DNA of 64,000 nucleotides, from positions 124,001 through 188,000 of the forward strand of contig NZ_CANLZM010000003.1 in the NCBI RefSeq assembly GCF_947495565.1. The letters run 5' to 3'. A program made the translations under genes and the position numbers. The notes beneath the pieces are model-generated. The model saw only the letters and a list, made by a program, of their open reading frames with translations, made no database searches and was not told where the DNA came from. Positions 18,548 to 29,500 of this stretch are shown here, one piece after another (within the stretch, counting starts at the first letter, position 1; each line of letters starts with the position of its first letter). The stretch is from an uncultured Pontibacter sp. Its GTDB lineage: Bacteria > Bacteroidota > Bacteroidia > Cytophagales > Hymenobacteraceae.

Positions 18548-21502
18548 TTAATATCCAAACAACTCTTCTAGCTTCAGCTGCTTCACTTTGCCATACTTCT
18601 CAAGTGCCTTAAAGTTCAGCTTGTCTTTAGAGCCGATCACAAGTATAGCTTGCGGCTGTCCTTTTACATACTTCTGCTGGAACTCCTTTAGCTGGTCAAA
18701 AGTCATGCTGTTGGCGCTCTGGTATACATCCTGACGAATGTCATAGTTTAGACCTAGCTTCTTAGCGCGCTCGTAATCGAACAAAATACCGGCTTTGGTG
18801 ATGCGCTCCGTCGAGATGCTGTTGCGCAAAGAGGCGCGTGCATTCTGGAAGTTCGCATCAGCCAGCGGCATATCAGTCAGTAAAGTCTGCATACCCGCCA
18901 TAGCCTCTTCCAGCTTATCAGACTGTGCTCCGATATAAGACATCAGGTAGTTTGCACGCTCCTTCTTTGAGGCTGGTGCATAGAAAGAGTAAGTAGAGTA
19001 GGCCAACGCTTTAGACTCACGCAGGTCCTGGAACACGATACCGCCCATATACTCATTATACAACCTCACCACCGGCACAATATCCTTGCTGTAAGGCACA
19101 GATTTGCTCAGGAACAGCATTTCAGCCTGCACCATGTCGTAATCAGCCCAGTATACGGTTGGCTCTCTAAAGTCGAGTTCTGCGTATACTTTCTCGGCTG
19201 GCACCGGCTTAAGCGATGCAGGTACTTTATGGCCTTCGTTCAGGGTAGCTGCCAGAGCCTCTGTTTCACGTGGACCATAGTATAACACGCGGTGCTCGAA
19301 GGACGGGATGCTCTTGATGATGCTAACCAGTTCCTGCGGTTTCACGGCTTTCAGCTCTTTCTCGCTTAGCAGCGTGTTGAAAGGGTTCTTTTTGCCATAC
19401 TTAGCATAGTTTACCATTGCCTGCTGCAAAATCACGCCTTTGTTCTTCTTGGCGTCTTCGCGGGCTTTTAATGTGCCGGCCACCATATCATTTAACGCTT
19501 GCTGGTTTGGCTTAGCGTTGGCTAACACGCTCTCGAACAGGTTAAGGCCCTGCTCAAAATTCTCGTCCAGACCGGTCAGGCTTACATACACCTGGTCAGC
19601 GCTAGAGAAAACGTCGAATGAAGTGCCTAACTTAAAAAACTCCTTCTGCAGTTCTTCTGCCGTATACTTGTCGGTGCCCAGGTACTTCAGGTAATTCACG
19701 GCCATGCCAAGTTTCTGGTCGTTGTTGGTGCCCATGTCCAGGATGTAGTACAGCTGGAACAGGCCGTTGTCTTTGTTCTTAGTATACAGCAGCGGAATGT
19801 CCTGCTTCAGCTTCACTTCCGTAATATCTTTGCTGTAGTCTATAAATACTGGCTCCAGCGGCTGCACCTCTTTGGCCATAAATTCCTTGTAGTATTCCGA
19901 TTGCACATCGCGGTTTACGGCCACTGGCGTGATGGCTGGTTTCTCTACTTTCTGGGCGTTCGGGTCTTTGCCGTTGCGCTTGTAAACCAGTACGTAATTG
20001 TTGTTGAAGTACTTATTAGCCACATCCATTACTTCCTGCTTCGTGATGCTGGCAAACTCCTCCTGGCGGCTTACATACTTCTGCCACGGTATATCATAAA
20101 TAAAGGCGCTTACAAAGGCATCGGCACGGTTTCCGTTGTCTTCATAGGCTTTCATGGTGTTGATCTTGTCGTTGTTCACTACTGCCTGTATCAGCGATTC
20201 ATCAAAAGTGCCTTTCTTGATCAGGTCGAGTTGCTTGAGCAGCAAGTCACGTACCTGGTCCAGCGACTGGCCCTGGCGCGGCATGCCCGTCATCCGGAAG
20301 GTGCCGTAATCTTTCATCGGGGTATCGTAGGCGTAAGCCTGCAATACTTTCTGCTGCTGGTTCAGGTTCAGGTCCACCAGGCCAGCCTGCCCGTTGTAAA
20401 GCAGGTTGCTGATCATCTGCACTACCAAGGCCTCACGCTCATTTATACCCGGCGTGCGGTAAGCAATAGATACGTTCTCTGCATCCGGGCCTAGCACTTC
20501 TTTTACGATCGGCTTCTGAATAGGCTGCTCCTGGGCCACGGTAAAGTTTGGCACCTGGCTTTTGTTAATTCCTCCCCAGTATTTATCAATCAGGCGGATG
20601 GTCTGGTCAAAGTCGATGTCGCCGGACATAGCGATGGCCATGTTGTTGGGCACGTAATATTTATTATAATACTTTTTGATCTCAGTGATAGACGGGTTTT
20701 TCAGGTGCTCAATAGTACCGATGGTGGTTTGCGTGCCGTACTGGTGGGTCGGGAACAGTTCGGTATTGATAACCTCGGCTACTTTGCGGCCATCGCTGTC
20801 CAGGGAGCGGTTCTTCTCTTCGTAAACGGCTTCCAACTCAGTGTGGAAAATGCGGGGAACCATGTCACCGAAACGATCCGCCTCCAGTTCAATCCAGCGC
20901 TCCAGCTGGTTGCTCGGAATGTCATTGGTATACACCGTCTGGTCTACCCAGGTATAGGCATTGGTGCCTTTCGCTCCGATAGCGCCCAGTATTTTATCGT
21001 ACTCGTTGGCAACGGCATAAGTAGCAGCTACGCCTGATACAGAGTCGATCTGGGCATAAATCTTTTTGCGGGCAGCTTCGTCTTCGGTAGCGCGGTATTT
21101 TTCGTAAAGCGCTTCTATTTTGTCGAGCTCTGCTTTTTCTTTCTCCCAGTTTTGGGTGCCAAGCTCTGAGGTTCCTTTAAACACCATGTGCTCCAGGTAG
21201 TGCGCCAGGCCTGTAGCGTCGGCAGGGTCGTTTTTAGAGCCGGCGCGCACGGCAATAAAGGTTTGGATGCGCGGCGCCTCCTCATAATCCGACAGGTATA
21301 CTTTCAGGCCGTTGCTCAAAGTATAGATACGGGCGTTCAGCGGGTCGTTTGGCGCTGTTTCGTAGGTATAATCTTTTAGGGCAGCCGGAGAAGTGGCGGT
21401 TGCCTCTGTGGTGGATTGGGATTGGTATGCTTCGTTTTTGCACTGCGTAAACGTTAAGCCTAACGCAAGCAAGAGCAAAGAGTAGCCTTTTTTTATAGCC
21501 AT
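18548..21502 (-). CDS. M16 family metallopeptidase lipoprotein (pitrilysin/insulinase-like)
   Basis: A 984-residue envelope protease with a lipoprotein signal (TFTQC, Cys21). The N-terminal M16 half carries the inverted zinc motif HYLEH (His101, Glu104, His105) in GLAHYLEHMVFKGT, with the downstream Glu in ELEAVYEEKNRSLD. A second, non-catalytic M16 half follows (about 550-984, with QLYYILDMGTNNDQK and YMGGIVFQDLRESKALAYS). This two-half single-chain layout is usual in Bacteroidota and suggests degradation of peptides in the periplasm. It is monocistronic with its own terminator. Confidence 0.92.
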   Translation of the reverse strand: MAIKKGYSLLLLALGLTFTQCKNEAYQSQSTTEATATSPAALKDYTYETAPNDPLNARIYTLSNGLKVYLSDYEEAPRIQTFIAVRAGSKNDPADATGLAHYLEHMVFKGTSELGTQNWEKEKAELDKIEALYEKYRATEDEAARKKIYAQIDSVSGVAATYAVANEYDKILGAIGAKGTNAYTWVDQTVYTNDIPSNQLERWIELEADRFGDMVPRIFHTELEAVYEEKNRSLDSDGRKVAEVINTELFPTHQYGTQTTIGTIEHLKNPSITEIKKYYNKYYVPNNMAIAMSGDIDFDQTIRLIDKYWGGINKSQVPNFTVAQEQPIQKPIVKEVLGPDAENVSIAYRTPGINEREALVVQMISNLLYNGQAGLVDLNLNQQQKVLQAYAYDTPMKDYGTFRMTGMPRQGQSLDQVRDLLLKQLDLIKKGTFDESLIQAVVNNDKINTMKAYEDNGNRADAFVSAFIYDIPWQKYVSRQEEFASITKQEVMDVANKYFNNNYVLVYKRNGKDPNAQKVEKPAITPVAVNRDVQSEYYKEFMAKEVQPLEPVFIDYSKDITEVKLKQDIPLLYTKNKDNGLFQLYYILDMGTNNDQKLGMAVNYLKYLGTDKYTAEELQKEFFKLGTSFDVFSSADQVYVSLTGLDENFEQGLNLFESVLANAKPNQQALNDMVAGTLKAREDAKKNKGVILQQAMVNYAKYGKKNPFNTLLSEKELKAVKPQELVSIIKSIPSFEHRVLYYGPRETEALAATLNEGHKVPASLKPVPAEKVYAELDFREPTVYWADYDMVQAEMLFLSKSVPYSKDIVPVVRLYNEYMGGIVFQDLRESKALAYSTYSFYAPASKKERANYLMSYIGAQSDKLEEAMAGMQTLLTDMPLADANFQNARASLRNSISTERITKAGILFDYERAKKLGLNYDIRQDVYQSANSMTFDQLKEFQQKYVKGQPQAILVIGSKDKLNFKALEKYGKVKQLKLEELFGY

Positions 21503-21706
21503 AGTTTTGATGTTTGTTATTGCATTATAAAGATAGCAGGAAAACTTTTAATTCACGCGAACGCTGTGGTGCTTCTTTATTTTCTGCTGATGCTGCGTAG
21601 CTGCGATCCATCCTCTGACTGGCGTAAGCGTCAGCTTGTGCCTTTGATACCTTAGCCCTTGCTTCTAGCGAATCGATGCAAGCTATACTTTCTAGCCATA
21701 GCTTAT

Positions 21707-22080
21707 CCACGGCTTTACATCCTGCTCGTTTCACCTCTGGCTTTGGCTCCCTCATAGCTGGGAGGCCTCGTCCTGGGGGAAGGGGCCCTCGATAAGGGCA
21801 TCGCGCTGTCTACATTTCCTTTGCTCCTTCATCGCAATTTCGCTGAAGCGAAACTGGAAATATAGAAGGCGCTCAACCCAAGTACTGGGATCAGTTCGAT
21901 AGCTGCGGCTGACGGAGCTTCAGCAGAATTCCCCTCCTTAGACTAGTGAGAACGAGAGTTCGAAACTAGCGAGCGTAGCTCTGAGGGGCAGGGGTGGTTG
22001 GATCAGGCGCTGCAGGTACTCCCTCTCCTGTTTCGGGGTAGGGGCCCACGATAAAAGGAGAGGGCTGCGGTGAGGTGAAA
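21707..22080. repeat. Mosaic intergenic repeat, family A copy 2
   Basis: Second copy of the element at 1542-1850. Shared parts: CCACGGCTTTACA ... GGGAGGCCTCGTC (from 21707), GCATCGCGCTG ... GCTGACGGAG (21798-21917), AATTCCCCTCC ... AGGGGTGGTT (21927-21991, here with an insertion of about 40 bp), and CTCCCTCTCCTG ... AGGAGAGGGCTG (22018-22068). The last two are swapped in order compared with copy 1. It fills the 605-bp gap between the M16 gene and dnaX. A 76-codon reverse frame at 21525-21755 runs into it and shows no protein family. Confidence 0.8.
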
Positions 22081-22107
22081 GTCCCTGTTTACTAGGAGCG
22101 GACAGTA

Positions 22108-24006
22108 TTAAAAATCTGCGTCCAGGCCGAAGCGTTGTTTCAGGTCGATGATGACAGGGTACTTTTCGGCCAGATAGTTAAACTTGTCTGCAGAAGTATA
22201 AAGTTTGCGGCCTTCGTCCTGTGCCTCCACTACCTCAGCCCTGAGTTTTATACTTCGGTTGCCAAGTTCAAGCTTCAACTCACGCAGAATATCCGGGCGA
22301 AGGGCTGTAAACTGATCCAACATCACGTGGTTCTCCAGGTGAAGTATAATTTCGTTCTCCGGCCCAATGTGGTACTGGCGGTTGAGGAGCGTAAACTCCA
22401 TCATGTTTTCAGATTTCTTGCGGCGAAGAATAGCATGCCATACAGTTTTCAGCTTTGCCTCATCCACGGGCACCACAGCGCCGTAAGTGGCATCTTCCTC
22501 CTCTTCTGCTACGGCTACCTCAGCTACCGCAACTGGCGCATTCTGTAAGTCTTTCAGGCTGGGCAGCTTGCTCAGTTTTTTCTGCGGAGGCAGTTGCAAA
22601 CCGGCGCGTGGTTTATCCGGTCCGCGCTCAGGGCCAGTGCCTGGAGGTGTTTGTGGCGTGCCCGGTGCAATGTGCGCATCTTTGGTTACGTGTTGCGGCT
22701 TTGAGGATTCCTGCAATCCTTCGGAGGGTACATGCATTGGCGTGTGCGGCTGCTGCAAACGCTCCGACGGCACACTGCCCGGCGATGGCTGCTGCATCTG
22801 GGCCGATGGCGGCACAGACGGCGTAGTAGCACCTGCTGAACCGGTAGCGGCTGGTGCCGGCGCTGCTACCTTAGCTTTTTTTGATACGTCGCCTTCCTGT
22901 GCAAAACTGAGCGCAGCGTTCAGGTGCGCCATTTTCATGAGGCACAGCTCCACGTGCAGGCGCTGGTTTTTGCTGCTCTTGTAATTGGTGTCGCAGGTGC
23001 TAACCAGGTTAAGGCCCGACAGCAGAAACGACACAGAGGCCTTCTGCGACTGCTCGGCATACTTTGCCTTTATGTTATCCGATACCTCCAGCAGCTGCAC
23101 CGTTTGCGGGTCTTTGCATACCAGCAGGCTACGGAAATGCTCGCCAATGCCAATCAGAAAGTTGTGCGCATCAAACCCGTTTTTCAGGATTTCATCAAAC
23201 AGCAACAATGAGCCCGATAGGTTCTGCGTGAGCAGGTGGTCTGTCAGCCTAAAGTAGTAGTCGTAGTCCAGGATGTGCAGGTTCTCAACCGTGGATTTAT
23301 ACGTCACGTTGCTGCCCGAGAAAGTCACCATCTGATCGAAAATCGACAGAGCGTCGCGCAGGGCTCCATCGGCTTTCTGTGAGATCAGGTGCAGGGCATC
23401 CGGCTCGGCCTGTATACTTTCTTTTTGGGCTATGCTGCCCAGGTGGCGTACCATGTCCTCAATCCGGATTCGGTTGAAATCAAAGATCTGACAACGCGAA
23501 AGTATGGTCGGGATGATTTTGTGGCGCTCCGTGGTGGCAAGTATAAATATGGCATAGGATGGCGGCTCCTCCAGCGTCTTCAGAAAGGCATTGAAGGCTT
23601 GGTTCGAGAGCATGTGCACCTCATCTATGATGTAGATTTTATACTTTCCGGTTTGCGGGGCGTAGCGCACCTGCTCCACCAGGTTCCGGATATCCTCTAC
23701 CGAGTTGTTGGAAGCGGCATCGAGCTCATGTATGTTAAAGGAGCTATTGGAGTTAAAGCTGCGGCACGATTCGCATTCGTTGCAGGCCTCAATTTCCGGG
23801 GTGATGTTCTGGCAGTTAATGGTTTTGGCCAAAATGCGGGCACAGGTGGTTTTACCCACACCCCGTGGGCCGCAAAACAGAAAGGCCTGCGCCAAATGCT
23901 TGCTGCTAATGGCGTTTTTAAGGGTATTGGTTATATGGTGCTGTCCCACCACGCTATCGAATGTGGTAGGGCGGTATTTACGCGCTGATACTACAAAATT
24001 TTCCAT
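22108..24006 (-). CDS. dnaX: DNA polymerase III subunit gamma/tau
   Basis: Clamp-loader ATPase of the replisome. I choose ATG at 24006 (MENFVVSARKYRPTTFDSVVGQ), the standard family start, over a TTG six codons earlier; this gives 632 residues. Domains: AAA+ module with Walker A FCGPRGVGKTTCARILAKT, four-cysteine zinc module (CQN...CNECESC), Walker B IIDEVHMLS, arginine-finger region SRCQIFDFNRI, then collar domain III (to about 375). A Pro/Gln/Ser-rich linker (about 385-490) leads to a tau-like C-terminal domain. A slippery A-run for making a short gamma form was not noticed. Confidence 0.95.
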   Translation of the reverse strand: MENFVVSARKYRPTTFDSVVGQHHITNTLKNAISSKHLAQAFLFCGPRGVGKTTCARILAKTINCQNITPEIEACNECESCRSFNSNSSFNIHELDAASNNSVEDIRNLVEQVRYAPQTGKYKIYIIDEVHMLSNQAFNAFLKTLEEPPSYAIFILATTERHKIIPTILSRCQIFDFNRIRIEDMVRHLGSIAQKESIQAEPDALHLISQKADGALRDALSIFDQMVTFSGSNVTYKSTVENLHILDYDYYFRLTDHLLTQNLSGSLLLFDEILKNGFDAHNFLIGIGEHFRSLLVCKDPQTVQLLEVSDNIKAKYAEQSQKASVSFLLSGLNLVSTCDTNYKSSKNQRLHVELCLMKMAHLNAALSFAQEGDVSKKAKVAAPAPAATGSAGATTPSVPPSAQMQQPSPGSVPSERLQQPHTPMHVPSEGLQESSKPQHVTKDAHIAPGTPQTPPGTGPERGPDKPRAGLQLPPQKKLSKLPSLKDLQNAPVAVAEVAVAEEEEDATYGAVVPVDEAKLKTVWHAILRRKKSENMMEFTLLNRQYHIGPENEIILHLENHVMLDQFTALRPDILRELKLELGNRSIKLRAEVVEAQDEGRKLYTSADKFNYLAEKYPVIIDLKQRFGLDADF

Positions 24007-24239
24007 TACTACAAAGATAATCAAACTGAAGGTGAGATGGGAGTGCTTTTTATCCAGTGCTTTTCCAGATACTTATCCACCAGCAGCTATACTTTAGCCT
24101 GTATACTTACAACAGCATTTTTATAAAAATTAATGCCCTTCACTTAGATAAAGTATACATTTAAATTTTAACTTGCTGTACTATTACCTGTTGCTATACG
24201 CTCTAACATAGAGGAATGCATTGCCTTGTGCTGGCAATC

Positions 24240-24247
24240 TATATTTG
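24240..24247 (+). promoter_or_regulatory. Candidate -7 element before the small secreted protein gene
   Basis: TATATTTG (TAnnTTTG consensus), 31 bp before the ATG at 24279, with TTG at 24221-24223, 16 bp upstream, as a weak -33 element. Confidence 0.45.
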
Positions 24248-24278
24248 CTCTAAAATCTGCTAAAAAAAATATCCAGCT

Positions 24279-24806
24279 ATGAAAACGCTGAAAACGACCT
24301 TATTGAGCCTCACTGCTTCATCTTTCTTCTTGTTTACCCCAGCTCTGGCACAGAATGCGGCCTACAAAGGGTTGCCGCTGCTAAAGGCAAACGCCAGCAA
24401 TGTAAACGTGCGGATTGGAAACGCGTTTGTGAAAGGCCTCTGGACCATTAAGCCAGAATATACTCCTAATGCGCTGCGCATACAGGTAAGTGACCAAAAA
24501 GAGAAAGTTATATTTTACACCGATATCGACTCCGCTGCATTTGATGTGCGTCCAGACCGATCCGATAAGTTTTACGTGCTCCTCAATAAGCAGCACTATG
24601 TACTGGCGGAAGTAAAAGGTTTTACGCTGGAGGATGAAATAAACGTACAACCCGAAAACAAGCTGCTGAACATCGACAAACCGCGCAGCAAAACCTTTGG
24701 CGCCCTCTGGGAAAAACACCACATAGGGGAGGTGGTAAACGACATAAACAACTATGCCGATAAAGCCTCCGGCGCCCTTAACTGGGTAAAAGAGAAAGTC
24801 TTCTAA
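24279..24806 (+). CDS. Secreted protein of one unnamed domain, shared with the protein at 36676
   Basis: A 175-residue protein with a signal peptide ending ALA-QN. After it, residues about 26-120 align with residues 21-117 of the transglutaminase-like protein encoded at 36676: shared pieces are YKGxPxxKA, (R/K)IGxxxVKGxW, FYTxxDSxxFxV, FYVxLNxxxYxLxExxG. I count roughly 40 percent identity by eye. The domain has no name that I know. Here it stands without the transglutaminase part, followed only by a short helical tail (IGEVVNDINNYADKASGALN). Probably periplasmic and beta-rich; function unknown. A TATATTTG element precedes it. Confidence 0.7.
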   Translation: MKTLKTTLLSLTASSFFLFTPALAQNAAYKGLPLLKANASNVNVRIGNAFVKGLWTIKPEYTPNALRIQVSDQKEKVIFYTDIDSAAFDVRPDRSDKFYVLLNKQHYVLAEVKGFTLEDEINVQPENKLLNIDKPRSKTFGALWEKHHIGEVVNDINNYADKASGALNWVKEKVF

Positions 24807-24823
24807 ATTGCGCCAAATTATTC

Positions 24824-25861
24824 TTAAACAGTATACAGCGTAGCTACCACCACTGCAAAGCCGCACACAAACAGCAGGAAACTGTAAGCAAAAAACAGCA
24901 GGAAAAACTTAGAAATGGTTCGCCAGCGCGAGTTGCCGTAAATGTTGCGCATCGACCGGTATATATACCAAAGAATCGTCATGCTACCCAGAAAAGAAAG
25001 CCAATCCGACAGAAAAGGCATTATCCAGCTAAGTATGATTAGCAGCGAGATAAAAAGGAACAGGAAAGAATGAACGTGAACAGAGTAGATCAGGTGTTCG
25101 ACATATAGTTTCGATGATCGCCAGTGCACAAACTTGAGGATCAGGGCAAACAGCGGCAGAAGTATAAACATGATCTTCGGCAGGTGACTTACCAGTTTGT
25201 TTTTAAACAACTCGCTGCTGAGATCATCATCCGCTACTTGCTTAAATTTAGTTTTTAAGGCATAAAATACTCCGCTCTCCTCAGTCTCCACAGCTTTTTG
25301 CTCCGCCTCGGTAACAGGCTTTGTATAAATAACTGCCTCATTGGGTTTTATCTGACTTGTATCAAGGGCTGCCTCAGTCTTATCAAGTATAGTGTAAGTA
25401 TAAGCTGCTGTTTTCTCTGATATTTCTCCGGCGGCTACATCTTTGTTTAATTTGTTCTTTGCCAAACTAACGGCCTTTTGTATGTTCTCCGTTTCGGTGG
25501 CTGGTTTTTCAGCCGTTGCATTTTCGTCTATAATTTCCCGTTTGTTGATGTTGGTATTTGCCGTAAACAGGAAGAAAAACAAAATGCTGATGAAGATATA
25601 CATACTCACCGGGTTCAGGTGAGAGGCTCTTTTGCCAGCAAAATATTCTTTGGTAAGGTAGCCGGGTTTAGTAAAAAGGGGAACTATGCTGTTAAAAAGC
25701 TTAGACTCGAAATGAAAGTAATGACCTACGCTGTGCAGGGCCAGGTGCAGAAAGTTCTCATGCATTTCCAGGTTTTCCTGGCCACAGTTCGGGCAAAACT
25801 TATCGTGTACCGTGGTGCCGCAGTTGAGACAGTTTTTTTCGGAACGGTAATGCTTCTTCAT
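24824..25861 (-). CDS. DUF3667 membrane protein with zinc ribbon
   Basis: A 345-residue protein. The N-terminus has a zinc ribbon, CLNCGTTVHDKFCPNCGQEN (Cys11, 14, 23, 26), followed by the DUF3667 signature FLHLALHSVGHYFHFESKLF and TKPGYLTKEYFAGKRASHLN. One membrane segment follows (SMYIFISILFFFLF), then a charged periplasmic or cytosolic loop of about 110 residues, then four more membrane helices at the C-terminus. The role of DUF3667 is unknown. It converges with the small secreted protein gene (17 bp between stops). Confidence 0.88.
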   Translation of the reverse strand: MKKHYRSEKNCLNCGTTVHDKFCPNCGQENLEMHENFLHLALHSVGHYFHFESKLFNSIVPLFTKPGYLTKEYFAGKRASHLNPVSMYIFISILFFFLFTANTNINKREIIDENATAEKPATETENIQKAVSLAKNKLNKDVAAGEISEKTAAYTYTILDKTEAALDTSQIKPNEAVIYTKPVTEAEQKAVETEESGVFYALKTKFKQVADDDLSSELFKNKLVSHLPKIMFILLPLFALILKFVHWRSSKLYVEHLIYSVHVHSFLFLFISLLIILSWIMPFLSDWLSFLGSMTILWYIYRSMRNIYGNSRWRTISKFFLLFFAYSFLLFVCGFAVVVATLYTV

Positions 25862-26504
25862 ACAAATTTTGGGCTTGGCTCTTACATTGCAAAAGCACCT
25901 ACCAAGCCCCTACAATGCATACTACACATATACAGCCCTAAAATAGATAAAATCTTGTATTTTTTGTTGGCGCAATACCACTTTTATTTCTTTGGGATGA
26001 AAAAGGCAGCTCCTGTCAATATCAATTAGCTAATATTCTCCGAGAGGCTGTTCCTAAAGTATAAAATTGCCTGGGCTGCATCAATTATCTCTTTAATACT
26101 ATACTTCTTTAGCGGCTATACGCAGAGGTAGCTTTACAAAATTACCTAACTAATTTCATCAAGTATAAGCTTTCGCCAAATATAAAAACGATTTGAGTAA
26201 GAGCTTTAAAAATATGTAGACTGCAAGTGTGGTATAAGTTGTAGTATTTTTATGAAGTTTAAATGTGATGACATTGAGTTTTACGCATTATGTTTTAGTA
26301 GAAATTAATTTTATTGCTTATAAATCAATTAATTAAATGATTTGTATTTATATATATCTATATTTTTAAACTAATGGTAAGGTTTTGCTAAAATATTAAT
26401 AATACAATGAGAATATTGTTCGCTATTACCATAACTATATTGTAATATAGGGCGTACAAAGTTGACTTATTCCTTAATAACTTTATCACTTTCAAAGACA
26501 AATC
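25862..26504. other. AT-rich gene-free region
   Basis: About 640 bp between divergent genes with no plausible coding frame or RNA gene. It is strongly AT-rich, especially 26200-26460, and probably holds the promoters of the DUF3667 and M36 genes. No repeat from the other families in this window was found in it. Confidence 0.5.
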
Positions 26505-29500
26505 ATGGGTAAAAATCTACGCGCTTACACGCGGCTGGCTATTGTTGTAGCCATGCTGTTCGGCAGCACTGTTTCTTATGGACAAGGAGCAGGCAAGGCC
26601 GAGAAAAAACAAATTCCACAGGTAGCGCTTGATCATATCAAGAAGAACAAGCAAAAGATGCAGGTTACAGATCAGGACATAGCTGAACTGGAACTCAGCA
26701 GCGAAACACGAAGCAAAAAAAGCGGGGTGAGGCACCTTTACATCAAGCAGCTCCATCAGGGTATTGAGGTGCACGGTTCTGTTACAAACATCAGCATTAC
26801 AAAAGAAGATAAAGTTATAACAATGGGCAACCGCTTCCATAAGGAGGTAGGTAAAAAAGTAAAAAGCAATAAGGCTAACCTGGATGCGGCAGGTGCAGTG
26901 GCGGCGGCAGCCAGCTACCTGAACGTAACCCTTAAAGAGCCGCTTAAGGTGCAGGAAAAAAGCTCTGAGCCAAACAAAGCAGTTACATTCTCCAAAGGAG
27001 GCATTTCGCTGGAGCCAATCACCGCAAAGCTGGTTTATCAGCCTATGGAAGACGGCAGCCTGAAACTTGCCTGGGAAGTAGCTATTTACATGCTGGATGC
27101 GCAGAACTACTGGCTGCTCCGGCTAGATGCTAACTCAGGCGAGGTGCTGGATAAGGACAACCTGGTAACGCATTGCAATTTTGAGAACGACGGAGCGGGA
27201 GGTAGCGTGCTCCACGAAAACCACAGCCACGAGCCTGCCGCTCCCTTTGCTCCTGAGACAGTTGTAGCAGCCACATTACTTACAGCAAACTATTACAATG
27301 TATACCCGATGCCAGCCGAAAGCCCTAGCCATGGTGGCAGAGTGCAAGTAAGCAATGCCGCTGCTGATGCGGTTGCCTCTCCATCGGGCTGGCACAAGGT
27401 TGGTGCAAACGCCTACACAACTACAAGAGGCAATAACGTATTTGCCTACGAAGACCCAAATAACACAGGCTATGTAGGAGCAGCCCAGGAAGTTTATGGT
27501 TATAGCCCAGAGGGAGGTTCAGAGCTTGTTTTCGACTTTCCGGTAGATTTTACCAAAGAGCCGGTAACCTACCGCGATGCCGCCATTGCCAACTTGTTTT
27601 ACTGGAACAACCTGACCCACGACGTTTGGTATCAGTATGGGTTTGACGAAGAAAGCGGCAATTTTCAGGCAGATAACTTTGGCAGAGGCGGTACCGCCGG
27701 CGACCATGTAATGGCTGAGGCGCAGGATAGCCGTAACATAGTTGCCACCAGAAATAACGCCAACTTCTCAACCACGCCAGAGGGGCAGCGGCCAAGAATG
27801 CAAATGTATTTGTGGAGCGGCCTTCCGGATCAGGATATGTTCAGAATCTCTTCTCCTGCAAGTATGGCAGGCAGCTATGCAGCTGTGCAGGCGTCGTTTA
27901 GTATACAACTCACCTCCACACCGTTAACAGGCAAACTTGTGCTGGTAAACGATGGCTCTGCGGCTCCTGCCGAAGGTTGCGGTGCACTTGCCAATGCAAA
28001 CGAAGTAGCTGGCAATATTGCCGTTATTTACAGAGGCAGCTGTGGCTTTGCCGTGAAGGTGGAAAATGCCCAGGCAGCCGGCGCAATCGCTGTGATCGTT
28101 ATAAACAACGTACCAGGGCCGCCATCAACAATGGGAGGCGTGCCTGCTGTGCCTATTACCATTCCGGCTGTTATGGTAAGCAACGAAACGGGGGCAAACA
28201 TTAGAACACAGCTTGACAACAACCAGGAGGTAAGCGTAGTGCTGAAAGACGATGGCTCTGGCCCTGAGATAGATGGTGATTTTGACAACGGTATTATTGT
28301 GCACGAATACGGACATGGCATTTCTAATCGCTTAACAGGTGGCCGTCTGGTAGTAAACTGCCTTGGCAACGCCGAGCAGATGGGCGAGGGCTGGAGCGAC
28401 TGGTTTGGCCTGATGATGACCATGAAACCAGGTGACACAGGTGAAAAACGCCGTGGAATTGGTACATACGCCAATCATCAGCCAACCACAGGCCAGGGTA
28501 TCAGACCGGCACCATACTCTACTGATTTCAGTGTGAACGGCTATACTTATGCAGCCACTAACAACACAGCTATCAGCCAGCCGCACGGTATCGGGTTTGT
28601 CTGGTCAACTATGCTGTGGGATATGACCTGGGCTATGATAGACCAGTATGGCTATGACGAGGATATCTACAACGGAACGGGCGGTAATAACATAGCCATG
28701 CAACTGGTGATTGATGGTTTAAAGCTGCAGAGCTGCAGACCTGGCTTTATTGACGGCCGAGATGCTATTCTGCTGGCAGACCAGCTGAACTATGGTGGCG
28801 CTAACCAGGAACTCCTCTGGAAGGTATTTGCTAAAAGAGGCCTTGGTTTCAGTGCTAGCCAGGGAACAAACACCAGCAGGCTAGACCAGGTAGAAGCGTT
28901 TGATGTGCCTCCGCTATATGCTTGCTCAAAGCCAGAGATAAAAGTAACGCCAACATCCAACGTGTATACCGGTGCTGCTCCCACAACTATCTTCTTAGGT
29001 TACGGACCGCAAAGCGTAATGCTGGAAGCAAGCGGTAGCGTAAATTATAGCTGGAGCCCGGCAGCAGGCCTGAGCGATGCCAATATTACAAACCCTGTGT
29101 TTACCCCGACAGCAGCGGGAACCTATACTTTAACGGTTACCGGTACCGACAATGTTGGCTGTACCAAATCAAACACAGTTACCATAGAGGTGATTGATGT
29201 GCGTTGCGGCAACAGCAAGAAAGACAAAGTGCTGGTTTGCAAAGATGGTGTAGCAGTGTGTGTAAGCCCTAACGCTGTACCTGCTCTCATAACTTCTGCC
29301 AAAGGTAAATTAGGAGACTGCGGTCTTGTGGCAACGTCTTCATCAGCTGCAGTTACCTTAGATAATCTGGGCAAGGATGGAAAACTAGCTTTAAGAGCTG
29401 TGCCTAACCCTGTAGACGCCAAAACTGATATTGACTTTACGCTGACAGACGATGCTAACTATAGGTTGGATATTGTGGACATGAGAGGAAAGTCGGTTGC

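Noticed and set aside
21525-21755. 76-codon reverse frame after the M16 gene
   Set aside because: Runs into repeat family A and shows no protein-like pattern.
26200-26460. Very AT-rich stretch as a replication origin
   Set aside because: No DnaA-box cluster and no origin-linked genes nearby.
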